64,000 nucleotides of DNA, taken from the NCBI GenBank assembly GCA_030426805.1, contig JAUHXU010000003.1:1-64000 (forward strand). The letters run 5' to 3'. The notes under the pieces are model-generated. The model was not told the origin of the DNA. It saw only the letters and a list, made by a program, of their open reading frames with translations, and did not search any database. How positions within the stretch are numbered: position 1 is the first letter of the stretch; each line of letters begins with the position of its first letter. The translations under genes were made by a program, and so were the position numbers. Origin of the DNA: a bacterium (GTDB lineage Bacteria > Planctomycetota > JAFGQW01). Shown here one piece after another: positions 43,705 through 51,546 of this stretch.

Positions 43705-44769
43705 ATGGCGAACACGCGCGGACCCGTCGCGGCGGCGCTGGCAATCGCGATCGCGTGCGGCGTCGGCGCACAGCCGGCGGACCGGCGCACCGCATCCCCG
43801 ATCCCCGGCGACCCGCCGTCCCTCGTCCGCTTCGCACCCGACCACCGCGCCGCGCTCGAGACGGCGACGAAGACCGGGCGGCCGATCCTCGTGTGCTTCA
43901 GCGTGCGTCGATTTGCGGACCCTCGGAGCGACGGCCACTGAAGCGGCTACTACGGGTTGTGGGTCCACATCCTGAACGACGCGACGATCGCCCGCCGGAT
44001 CGAAGCCGCCTTCGTGCCGCTGCGGGTCGACGCCACGGCCGGCTTCCCGCCGTTGCCCGGCCTCGACCGCTTCGCGCGCGAGTTCGACGAGAACCCGTGG
44101 CACCGATTCTTCTACGCACACTTCCTCGCGACCGACCCGACCGGCACGATGCTCCTCGGCGGCACCGGCTGTCAGATCCGCGACCTGAACGACGAATCAG
44201 ACACTCCGCTCGACGCGTTCATGAAGTGGTTGGCGACGATCGAGCGGCGGCAGGCGCGACTGACGCATGCGCGACGCCGGAGCGACCGCGACGAGCTGAC
44301 TAGCCTCCGCACCGAGATCCGGCGCGCGATCGACGGCGCGTACTCGTGCATGCACGACCGGCGCGTCGTGACGATGCGCGCGCTGTTGCACCTCGGAAAC
44401 GACCTGCCGGCCCTTCTCGACCCTGCGAGCGCGGACTCGAAGCGAGGTGTTCCGGCCGACGTCCGCGGCGACGCGATCGAAGCGCTCGGCGCCCTGCTCA
44501 CCGATACCCGTCCGTTCGCACCGTGCGTGCGCGACCATCTCGAAGTACTGGCGATGCAGATGGAGCCCGCGGACCGTGACGCGATGCGCATGGACCTGTG
44601 CCGCGGCGGCTACGATGCGGTCCGCGTGCCGCCGGGGCTCGCGAGACGCGCGGCGACGATGCTCGGGATCGCGCTCGGGCAGTCGCGCGAGTCGGCCGCT
44701 CGCGCGTCGGTGGCGGACGCGGTCGCCGCGTGGCGCGACGCGCGACGCGCGAAGGGTTCGCGACGATGA
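43705..44769 (+). CDS. Putative secreted selenoprotein, thioredoxin fold
   Basis: One 354-codon frame with a single internal stop, UGA at codon 79 (43939). Signal peptide MANTRGPVAAALAIAIACGVGAQ; then a thioredoxin-like domain: RAALETATKTGRPILVCFSV (first helix and strand), UGA-SGYYGLWVHILNDATIARRIEAAFVPLRVD. Counting from UGA, LND falls at +11 to +13, exactly where FSDP lies relative to the first cysteine of CxxC in related proteins, so UGA replaces the catalytic Cys. A SECIS-like hairpin follows. The remaining C-terminal 230 residues are helical and unrecognised. Sequence on both sides of the UGA is coherent, arguing against decay. GGAG before the ATG. If UGA is a true stop, the gene would be broken into 43705-43941 and a downstream piece. 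Confidence 0.75.
43939..43941 (+). other. Candidate selenocysteine codon (UGA)
   Basis: In-frame TGA at codon 79 of the thioredoxin-fold gene, at the position of the first redox cysteine. The context is GGC-CAC-TGA-AGC-GGC. The +3 residue (normally the second cysteine) is tyrosine, so this would be a one-Sec active site. Confidence 0.72.
43954..43973 (+). promoter_or_regulatory. SECIS-like hairpin
   Basis: Stem of GGG then a U-U mismatch then UGUG, apical loop GGUC (43962-43965), CACA and CCU on the other side. The loop starts 21 bases after the UGA. The E. coli fdhF element, as I recall it, has the same GGUC loop on a four-base-pair upper stem, a bulged U at the same level, and a loop starting 19 bases after UGA. 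Confidence 0.7.
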
Positions 44770-45698
44770 CCGAGCCGGTCGTCGGCGCCCTGCTCGAGCG
44801 CGGCTTCGCGCGGATGGCGGGCGGTCTCGACGGCGACGCGGTCGCGACGTTGCGCGCGGCGGCCGACCGGCTGTTTGCGTCGCAGCCCGCAGAGCCGTGG
44901 TCGAACGCGGCCGACTGGTTCGCACAGGCGGCGTGGCGGCCCGCGCACTTCTGCGGCCCGGGAGAGCACACCAACCTCTACGACTGCCTCGGGCTCGACG
45001 AACGCCTCGACGACGCGATCGAGTCGTTCGTCGCCGCGCCACGCATCCGCGCGATCCGGGAGACCGTGCTCGGCCCGGACCATCGGCTCTGGTACGCACA
45101 GTATCGTCGCGCCGAACCCGGCGCGCCGACGTATCGGCTCCACCAGGACGTCTACGGCGAGCTGGCGTTCTGCGTCTACCTCACGCCGCACGCGACGCGC
45201 GCCGGCTCGATGGTGTTCTGGCCCGGTTCGCATCGCTGGCCGCGCGTCCTCGATCGACTGCCCCACCTCGATCCGGCCGTCGTCGCGCCGTACCTCGCAT
45301 CGGTCGAGGGCGACACCGGTGACTGCTGCCTGTTTTTCAACAAGACGTGGCACGGCCGCGCCGCGGCGGTGGACGAACCGCGCCTCGTGTTCCTGATCAG
45401 CTTCATCCCGTCCGGACCGATCGAGAAGAAGCGGCGACTCCCCGCCGCGGTTCGCGAACGCCTCGGCCCCGAACTGCAACGCGTCACCGCACCCGACGCG
45501 GCCCTCACGTTCGGCGACACGCCGCCGACGTCCCCCCCGCTGTCGTGCTCGTTCGAGGAGTGGCCGCAGGGCGAGGCCGACCCGACGTCGGCCGCGCACC
45601 GGGCGTTCGCCGTCGCCATGCGCGCCGCGGTCCGCGACATGGCACCGGAGGTGGGCGCGCTGACGGAGAACATGCTGCGAGACGCGGGCCTCGCGTAG
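44766..45698 (+). CDS. PhyH-family 2-oxoglutarate/Fe(II) dioxygenase
   Basis: A 310-residue oxygenase of the phytanoyl-CoA dioxygenase superfamily that hydroxylates a small molecule using 2-oxoglutarate and iron. YRLHQDVYGE gives the first iron ligands (His126, Asp128), the family PGSH (residues 153-156) is present, and KTWHGRAA contains the distal His196. An arginine that should bind 2-oxoglutarate is within the following strand. Substrate unknown. The start overlaps the selenoprotein stop (ATGA), so translation is coupled. It converges on the glycosyltransferase gene with four bases between the stops. Confidence 0.85.
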   Translation: MTEPVVGALLERGFARMAGGLDGDAVATLRAAADRLFASQPAEPWSNAADWFAQAAWRPAHFCGPGEHTNLYDCLGLDERLDDAIESFVAAPRIRAIRETVLGPDHRLWYAQYRRAEPGAPTYRLHQDVYGELAFCVYLTPHATRAGSMVFWPGSHRWPRVLDRLPHLDPAVVAPYLASVEGDTGDCCLFFNKTWHGRAAAVDEPRLVFLISFIPSGPIEKKRRLPAAVRERLGPELQRVTAPDAALTFGDTPPTSPPLSCSFEEWPQGEADPTSAAHRAFAVAMRAAVRDMAPEVGALTENMLRDAGLA

Positions 45699-45702
45699 CG
45701 CA

Positions 45703-47157
45703 TCACGCGCGAAGGTCGCGCGCCCGCTCCGCGAACCACCAGTAGAGGCAGAGCGCCCACGCCCCGGAGCCGCAGAACAACGCGTAAGGCACGAGGGTCG
45801 CGGGTGCGTTGGCGGCGAGCACGACGGCCGACCCGCCACTGAACGCCGCCGCGGCCAACTCGATGCGGGGCGGTGACGTCGAGCGCGCGCGACCGCGGCT
45901 GCCCTGCTTCGGCGTGCGCACGAACGTGCGGATCGGTCGAACCAGGCCACGGAACACCGCAACGGCGTTCGTCGCACACATGCCGAGGCCGAGCAGGGTC
46001 GCACCGACCGCCGCCGGAATCGACACGCCGCGTCCGGCCGCGCGCTGCCCGACGACGGCGACCGCGAACGGGCCACACGCGGCGAGCCAAACGGTCGTCC
46101 ACAGGGGCCACAGCCACGCGTGCGCAATCGCGAGCGGCAGATGACCGAACCCCAGAGGCAGCAGCCCCGTCAACGCCACGACCGCGACGCACACGCCGTA
46201 GCCGCACAGCTGAAACGACGCTTCGACCTTTCGCGCGAGCGGAAAACCCGAGCGCCACACCGGTCCCAGGAACCGCCGGGCGCACTGCATGCTTCCGCAC
46301 GCCCAGCGGGCCTGCTGCGACTTGAACGCTCCGAGCGTCGGCGGCAACTCGGCCGGAACCGTCAGCGTCGGATCGAACAGGATGCGCCAACCGGCGAGTT
46401 GCGCGCGATACGACAGGTCGAGGTCCTCGGTGAGCGTATCGCCGCACCACCCCCCGGCGTCGTCGATCGCGGCTCGCCGCCAGACGCCGGCGGTGCCGTT
46501 GAAGTTCAACAGCCCCGGTCCGGCCGCACGCGCGAACTGCTGGACGAGAAAGTGCGCATCGACCGAGACCGCCTGTGCCCGCGTCAGTCGATTCTGGGAT
46601 CGGTTGAGGTGGACCCAGCGTCCCTGGACGCACGCGACGCGATCGGCCGCGTCGAACAACGGCAATGCATGGACGAGGAAATCCGGCCCCGGGACGAAGT
46701 CGGCGTCGAACATCGCGACAAACGGTGCCGAGGATCGCTCGAGACCGGCTGCCAACGCACCCGCCTTGAAGCCGGCGCGATGCTCGCGCCGAACGACGTC
46801 GATGCACAAGGCCGGGTCGAGCGCGCGTGCGCGCGCGACGGCAGCGTCGACGATCCCACGGGTCTCGTCATCGCTGTCGTCGAGGACCTGGATCTCGAGT
46901 CGGCCACGCGGCCACGCGAGCCCGGCGAGGGCCTCGATCGCACGCCCGGCGACACTCGGCTCGTCGTAGATCGGAAGCTGCACGAGTACCGGCGGGAAGG
47001 TCGATCGCCCGAGCGACGACGCTGCGCGCGCACGGTCGAGGCGCGCGAGATACGCGGCCCCGCGACGCCGACGCCACGCCAAGAGCACGAGGGCGTGGAG
47101 GCCGTACGCGATCAGTCCGAACGTCGCGGCGCCGTAGGCGAACCACCAGAGCGTCAT
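45703..47157 (-). CDS. GT2 glycosyltransferase, processive-type
   Basis: A 484-residue inner-membrane glycosyltransferase of family GT2 resembling CslA/cellulose-synthase-like glucan or mannan synthases. One N-terminal helix, then a catalytic domain with VLDDSDD, DADF (151-153), TEDLD (243-245) and QQARWACG (281-285), the D,D,D,Q(Q/R)xRW set of processive enzymes, then four to five C-terminal helices. No PilZ domain. It probably extends a beta-linked polysaccharide across the membrane. Start ATG 47157, the best start before the first helix. It follows a lipoprotein gene by 19 bases. Confidence 0.88.
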   Translation of the reverse strand: MTLWWFAYGAATFGLIAYGLHALVLLAWRRRRGAAYLARLDRARAASSLGRSTFPPVLVQLPIYDEPSVAGRAIEALAGLAWPRGRLEIQVLDDSDDETRGIVDAAVARARALDPALCIDVVRREHRAGFKAGALAAGLERSSAPFVAMFDADFVPGPDFLVHALPLFDAADRVACVQGRWVHLNRSQNRLTRAQAVSVDAHFLVQQFARAAGPGLLNFNGTAGVWRRAAIDDAGGWCGDTLTEDLDLSYRAQLAGWRILFDPTLTVPAELPPTLGAFKSQQARWACGSMQCARRFLGPVWRSGFPLARKVEASFQLCGYGVCVAVVALTGLLPLGFGHLPLAIAHAWLWPLWTTVWLAACGPFAVAVVGQRAAGRGVSIPAAVGATLLGLGMCATNAVAVFRGLVRPIRTFVRTPKQGSRGRARSTSPPRIELAAAAFSGGSAVVLAANAPATLVPYALFCGSGAWALCLYWWFAERARDLRA

Positions 47158-47176
47158 CCGTTCGCGGCCCCGCGCC

Positions 47177-48037
47177 TCAATGCGGCTCGACGAGAACGCG
47201 ATCTCGGGGTGCGGTGCGTTCCCAATAGGCGCAGCGCACCCATGCCGTGCGTCGGAATGCCTCGTCGTCCCCGAAGCGCCACGACGCGACGAACCCGCGT
47301 GCATCGTGCACGACCTCGAACGCGACCGATCCGTCGGAAGCACGCAAGCGGGTCGTCGTGCCGACTCGCTCCACGCAAAGCCCCGTCGCCTCCACCCGCA
47401 CGGTCGGGTCGCTCCCGATGCGCCCCGCATCGACGATCGATCGGACCGCGCTCAACGGGGCGAGCACCGTGATCGACGCACCCACCGGCCACGCCGCAGC
47501 GACGAACGGCAACTCGTCCCGGAAGTGAACGTGTGGCGGCAACTCGAACGCAATGTCGCGAACCCCTTCCCCTTCCCAATACGACTCGACGTGCAACGCT
47601 TCGTCCAGACGATCCCAACGGTGCAATACGATGCCGCACGCGTTGATGCACGTGCCCACGCCGCGGACGAGCGCGCCGTCGCTCCGTCGGAAGAACAGCG
47701 AGGCCATCCGATCATAGTCGTAGCTACCGGTCGCGAACGCGAGCTGACGGTTCACCTTGAGCACCGGCAAGTCGGTCGCAGTCGGCGCATCGCGCTTGGT
47801 TCGATCGTCGGGCGACAAATACTCGCGGACGACGTAGTCACGCACGATCGCGGCGCGCCGGAGTCCGTAGCGTTCGACGTGCCCCTCGTAGACGGCCACG
47901 ACGGCTCGACCGTCGTCCCACGACGCGTCGCTGAAGTCGAACGCGCCGTCGGACGTCGGTCCGGCCACGCGGAACCCGGTGCCGCTGCACGATGCAAGGA
48001 TGAAGAGCGCGGCCGCCAGACCGCCGAGCCGTATCAC
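47177..48037 (-). CDS. Lipoprotein of unknown function
   Basis: A 286-residue lipoprotein: hydrophobic start, lipobox LASC, then a beta-rich domain of about 260 residues. The middle has VGTCINACGIVLHRWDRL and YWEGEGVRDIAFELPPHVHFRDELPF; the pattern resembles secreted DUF-type proteins with internal beta-sandwich repeats, but I cannot assign a family. The start is a GTG at 48037 in a GTGA overlap with the stop of the upstream NHL-like gene, so the two are coupled and co-expressed with the glycosyltransferase behind. Confidence 0.62.
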   Translation of the reverse strand: MIRLGGLAAALFILASCSGTGFRVAGPTSDGAFDFSDASWDDGRAVVAVYEGHVERYGLRRAAIVRDYVVREYLSPDDRTKRDAPTATDLPVLKVNRQLAFATGSYDYDRMASLFFRRSDGALVRGVGTCINACGIVLHRWDRLDEALHVESYWEGEGVRDIAFELPPHVHFRDELPFVAAAWPVGASITVLAPLSAVRSIVDAGRIGSDPTVRVEATGLCVERVGTTTRLRASDGSVAFEVVHDARGFVASWRFGDDEAFRRTAWVRCAYWERTAPRDRVLVEPH

Positions 48038-49443
48038 TCCGCCGCCGACACGACGGGGGCAGCGGTTGGCGCGACGCGATACACGACACCGTGAATCTCG
48101 CCGTCGGCGAGCACCTTCTGGCCGGAACAGATGTAGAGGTTCCCGTCGGGGTCGAAGCAGATGTTCCCGGACTTCTTGGCGCCGACGAGGGCTTTCAGAT
48201 CGACGTAGGGCGTCGGATACGTGGCGCGTGCATCGTAGACGTGCGACGGATCCGGACGGAACCGGTAGATCGCTCCGTCGTAGCCCGGCGACACGTAGAG
48301 CAGCCCGTCATGCCCGAACGTCATGTCGTAGATGTTGGCGCTGCCGCCGCCCTTCTTCGCGTCGTACGGCTTGAACAGCGCGACGAGCTGCCCGACGAGC
48401 GGGCGCTCGAGGTCGCCGTTCGGCTGCAACGGGAAGCGGACGATCTGCGAGGTCGTCCTGAACGCGACGTAGAGCCAGCGGTCGTGCACGGCGAGTGCAC
48501 AAGTCCCCTCCACGTAGGTCTGGCCGAGGCCCTCCAACTCGACGAAGACGTCGCTCTTCCAGTCCGCGCGGCGAAACGCGTAGCGGCCCTGGGGCGGCGG
48601 TGCGGCCGCCTGCCGCCGGATGTCGCGCATGTCGTACTGCACGAGCGCGGTGTTGTCCTTCGCGCCGACGTAGAGGCAGTCCCCGGCGATCGCGGCACCA
48701 CAGGCGCCGTTGACGAAGCCGTGCGGCGGCGGGTTCTTCCTCGGGTCGTGGTGCGGGTAGTAGTGCGGCGCCACGACCTTCTTCAACGCCGCGTCGGGCA
48801 CGACATCGGGATCATGCTGATCGATCACGTGCCAGCGTTTGTCGCGCATGTCGTACCGAAGCACGGAGTCCGTCGCGTTCTTGCGGAACCCCGCCGGCTT
48901 CGGTAGGTCGATCCCCGAGTAGCCGCAGATGATCGCGTTGCGCGACGCCGCATCGAACACGAGGGTGCAGTAGGGTCGATCCGTGCGCGTATCGGTCGTC
49001 GACGGCATCCGCCGATCCCACAAATAGAACGGCGGACGCGTCGGCGCGGCGACGACGACCGCGTTCGCGCGCACGGCCTCGCCGACCACCCCGGCCCGTC
49101 CGACGGCCGGCTCGAACACCGTCGGATCTACCGAGAAGAGCGTCCCCGCCTGATCGGGGATGTCCGGATTCGGCCCGCCGGCGCTCCGGTGAACCCCGCG
49201 CGCGAGCACGAGGAGTTTCCCGTCGTGCCACGCAATGCCGCGAGGCCACGGAACCGCTGTCGTCACTCGGTCGACGTGCGTGGCCGGCGACCTCTCGGTG
49301 AACGGTTCGCTCGGTTTCGCGGGGGTCTGTTCGGCGACACGTGTGCCGCGGTCGTTCGCACATGCACACGTGATCCACGCGAGCGCGAGAATCCACGCCC
49401 CGCGCCGTTGAGCGCGCGGGGCGCACCTGTCGAGAAACGTCAT
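48034..49443 (-). CDS. Exported SMP-30/NHL-like propeller protein
   Basis: A 469-residue exported or lipid-anchored protein: signal region ILALAWITCAC near residue 30 may act as a lipobox. Then comes a beta-propeller: GIAWHDGKLLVLARG, GACGAAIAGDCLYVGAKDNTALVQYDM, GTCALAVHDRWLYVAFRTTSQIVRFPL, MTFGHDGLLYVSPGYDGAIYRFRPD, NICFDPDGNLYICSGQKVLADGEIHGVVYRV. Sugar-lactone-hydrolysing SMP-30 or NHL proteins look like this, but the metal ligands cannot be assigned. ATG 49443 has AGAGGAG upstream. It leads a three-gene operon with a lipoprotein and a GT2 enzyme, suggesting a role in surface polysaccharide (inference). Confidence 0.68.
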   Translation of the reverse strand: MTFLDRCAPRAQRRGAWILALAWITCACANDRGTRVAEQTPAKPSEPFTERSPATHVDRVTTAVPWPRGIAWHDGKLLVLARGVHRSAGGPNPDIPDQAGTLFSVDPTVFEPAVGRAGVVGEAVRANAVVVAAPTRPPFYLWDRRMPSTTDTRTDRPYCTLVFDAASRNAIICGYSGIDLPKPAGFRKNATDSVLRYDMRDKRWHVIDQHDPDVVPDAALKKVVAPHYYPHHDPRKNPPPHGFVNGACGAAIAGDCLYVGAKDNTALVQYDMRDIRRQAAAPPPQGRYAFRRADWKSDVFVELEGLGQTYVEGTCALAVHDRWLYVAFRTTSQIVRFPLQPNGDLERPLVGQLVALFKPYDAKKGGGSANIYDMTFGHDGLLYVSPGYDGAIYRFRPDPSHVYDARATYPTPYVDLKALVGAKKSGNICFDPDGNLYICSGQKVLADGEIHGVVYRVAPTAAPVVSAAE

Positions 49444-49574
49444 CGATCTCCTCTTCGAGCGTTGCCGTCGCCCCGACGCGGGGCGAGCGTCGGCCGTTCG
49501 CAAAGCGCGTTCCGAACTGCAGATCGCCAACCTGCGAACAGAACGCGATCCAGGAACGCGCGGCGACCGTTACG

Positions 49575-49997
49575 CTAGCGCCACGCTGTATCGGATCCGT
49601 ACACCGCAGCCAAGCGGCGCAGCAGTCGCACCGCGAACCGACGCGCCGCGCGGTGCATCCCGGCCGCGTCGCCTTCCGGCGGGATCGTGTACGTTCCTCG
49701 TGCGTCGGCCGCGCCGAGCACCAGCAGTCCGTACGCGGTCGCCGCGACGAACGCGAAACGACGTCGCCCCGCCAGCGTGCGGTCGATCCGGATCGAAGGC
49801 GGGTCGACCTCCACGCGCGCCAGGACACTGCCGCCCCGCCGCGTCGAAACCGGCCGTGCGTTCAGGTCGACGTAGACGCCATCGCAGACCGCCGCGTGCA
49901 GCAACACGTCGGAGACCTCGGTCGGCCTCGGGGCGAGGCGCCGAAAGACCTGCTCGGCTGCCGCGTCGATCTCCCTCTCGGTTCGCAGCTCATTCAT
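49575..49997 (-). CDS. Hypothetical protein (140 aa)
   Basis: Not recognised. A soluble alpha/beta protein with RTEREIDAAAEQVFRRLAPRP at the start, a strand-rich centre (VLARVEVDPPSIRIDRTLAGRRRFAFVAATAYGLLVLG) and a C-terminal helix rich in alanine and arginine. No signal peptide. Start ATG 49997 with GAGGTGG eight bases upstream. It lies 13 bases after the OprP-like porin stop, so it may be co-transcribed with it. Confidence 0.55.
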   Translation of the reverse strand: MNELRTEREIDAAAEQVFRRLAPRPTEVSDVLLHAAVCDGVYVDLNARPVSTRRGGSVLARVEVDPPSIRIDRTLAGRRRFAFVAATAYGLLVLGAADARGTYTIPPEGDAAGMHRAARRFAVRLLRRLAAVYGSDTAWR

Positions 49998-50010
49998 CGC
50001 GAACACCACC

Positions 50011-51309
50011 TCAGAAATCGACCTGGAAGCGAGCGCCGATGAACTGGTACGGGTCGATCCCGCTGCGATCGGCGTAGGTCCAGTCGAGCATCACGCGGGT
50101 GTTCGGATTCAGATACCAGTTCAAACCGACCGTCACGGCGTCCATCGTGTTCGCGTTCGCCGCTACGACCGCCATCTCGTCGAATCGGAGGTTCGACACG
50201 CGTGCCGCCACTTCGACGGCGCCGAAGCCGTTCCCGTCACCCAGGTTCGCCGCCGGCATCGGCCGGCCGAACGCGCCCTTCTTGCGATCGTAGCGGCGGT
50301 GCTCGCCGGTCAAGAAGACACTCGACTGAACGTACCATCCCCGAAACTCCGGGTCGGAGATCCCGCCGTTGTCCGTGTCGATGAGCGCGGTCGTGTACTC
50401 CGCTTGAGCCGCGAACGGACCGAGCACGATCGCCGCCTCGGCGCCGAGCAGCGTCACACCCTCGGCGCCGAGCGTGCCCGTGTCGAGAAACCGATTCGTC
50501 GTCCACTGCTCGGGTCGCGACCGATAGCGGATCATGTCGTCGTTGGGGTTCCGGTGGCTCCCGGCCAGACCGACGTGGACGACCGTGCGCCCCTTGTCGG
50601 CGTAGACCGGGCTCATCGTGACGCGGCCGGTGAAGCTGAACTCGCTCCCCACCCCGGGCGGCCGCGTTCGGTCCCCGTAGCTGTCCGACGCGAAGAAGAC
50701 ACCGCCCGCCCAGGTGATCAAGTCATCGGCCGCAGTGCCGTGGAGCATCGCGCCAGTGCTTCGACCGGGCGACAAGCCGTAGGCGAGCGATCGTTCGAGG
50801 AACACGATGTAGTTCGCGCTCGTCTGCCATTCGAGACTGAACGGCTCCTTGAACTGTCCCACCCGGACCTTCACGGGACCGAGCACCTTCTTCAACTCGA
50901 GGAACGCATCGGCGAAGTCGGCGTCACCGCCGGCGAAGTCGAACTGCAGCTTGTAGCCGAGCACGCGATAGATGTCGCCCGACATCGCGAAACGCGCGCG
51001 ACGAAACCCGACCCGAAGCCCCTCGTCGAGATCGACGTTCGGGTCGCGATCGCTGTCGCCGGAGAGCGGAGACAGCACGTCGAGGTGGATTCGTCCGCCG
51101 ATCTTCAACCGGAAGTTCTTGTCGGCGGTGTCGAGCCGAAGCCCGTTGTTCCAGTAGACACGGAACGTGTTCGGGTCGTCGCTCGTGTCTTCGATCTCGG
51201 CCAGACGCTCCTCGACCGACCGTACGCGCTCGTCGATCGTCTGTGCCGTCACGACCGTCGTCGACAGCAACAGGTACGCACCGGTTGCCGCGATGAAACC
51301 GTTCATCAT
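50011..51309 (-). CDS. OprP/OprO-like outer-membrane porin (second copy)
   Basis: A 432-residue outer-membrane porin paralogous to the one at 15355-16641: the same signal-coiled coil arrangement (TIDERVRSVEERLAEIE), RRARFAMSGDIYRVLGYKLQFDFAGGDADFADAFLELKKVLG, VRVGQFKEPFSLEW, GLNWYLNPNTRVMLDWTYAD, final aromatic F. Phosphate or anion uptake is the likely role. Either ATG at 51309 or 51306 is possible; AAAGGTGG precedes both. That Shine-Dalgarno is paired with an upstream CCACCT in a hairpin, suggesting translational control. Confidence 0.83.
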   Translation of the reverse strand: MMNGFIAATGAYLLLSTTVVTAQTIDERVRSVEERLAEIEDTSDDPNTFRVYWNNGLRLDTADKNFRLKIGGRIHLDVLSPLSGDSDRDPNVDLDEGLRVGFRRARFAMSGDIYRVLGYKLQFDFAGGDADFADAFLELKKVLGPVKVRVGQFKEPFSLEWQTSANYIVFLERSLAYGLSPGRSTGAMLHGTAADDLITWAGGVFFASDSYGDRTRPPGVGSEFSFTGRVTMSPVYADKGRTVVHVGLAGSHRNPNDDMIRYRSRPEQWTTNRFLDTGTLGAEGVTLLGAEAAIVLGPFAAQAEYTTALIDTDNGGISDPEFRGWYVQSSVFLTGEHRRYDRKKGAFGRPMPAANLGDGNGFGAVEVAARVSNLRFDEMAVVAANANTMDAVTVGLNWYLNPNTRVMLDWTYADRSGIDPYQFIGARFQVDF

Positions 51310-51313
51310 GGGA

Positions 51314-51333
51314 CCACCTTTCGCAGTAGGTGG
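51314..51333 (-). promoter_or_regulatory. Hairpin sequestering porin ribosome site
   Basis: On the minus strand, CCACCT and AGGTGG form a six-base stem around an eight-base loop; the second arm is the Shine-Dalgarno of the porin gene. Opening of the stem would be needed for translation initiation. Confidence 0.5.
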
Positions 51334-51343
51334 CCGCGGTCGT

Positions 51344-51367
51344 TCGCAATCGCGATGCCAATTGCGA
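51344..51367. promoter_or_regulatory. Inverted repeat upstream of porin gene
   Basis: Perfect seven-base arms TCGCAAT and ATTGCGA separated by ten bases, about 35 bases before the porin start, in operator position. Confidence 0.3.
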
Positions 51368-51441
51368 TCACAGCGCGAGACGCGGGTTTCTCGGCCCGCT
51401 CGCATCCGACGTGGCGACGCGGACGGGTAACGCGTGTCCGA

Positions 51442-51454
51442 CCGTGTTACACGG
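51442..51454. promoter_or_regulatory. CCGTGT-T-ACACGG palindrome
   Basis: Perfect six-base arms with a single central base, in the 230-base region between the porin gene and the divergent transporter gene. Possible regulator-binding site for either gene. Confidence 0.4.
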
Positions 51455-51466
51455 CGACCTCGACGC

Positions 51467-51495
51467 TCGAATCCCGCGACGCGCATCGTTAGAAT
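51467..51495 (+). promoter_or_regulatory. Promoter of transporter gene (leaderless type)
   Basis: TCGAAT at 51467-51472, 17-base spacer, TAGAAT at 51490-51495 (five of six consensus bases). The box ends six bases before an ATG at 51502 that opens a 14-codon reading frame. Confidence 0.45.
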
Positions 51496-51501
51496 CGCCG
51501 C

Positions 51502-51546
51502 ATGATGACGACCCGCGCACCTGGATACCGATTGCGTAGACGATGA
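51502..51546 (+). CDS. Possible 14-codon leader peptide
   Basis: ATG at 51502, six bases after a TAGAAT -10 box, opens MMTTRAPGYRLRRR and stops with TGA at 51544-51546, overlapping the start codon of the APC-like transporter gene (ATGA). The transporter has no Shine-Dalgarno of its own, so ribosomes finishing the leader could restart there. Arginine accounts for five of fourteen residues, which hints at arginine-sensitive attenuation, but this is speculation. Confidence 0.4.
   Translation: MMTTRAPGYRLRRR

Noticed and set aside
43705..43941. A separate 78-codon gene ending at the UGA, plus an independent gene from 43957
   Set aside because: The two pieces are in the same frame, together make one thioredoxin fold, and the downstream piece would start inside the SECIS hairpin without a ribosome site. 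A simple nonsense pseudogene is less likely, as the frame stays open and coupled to the next gene.
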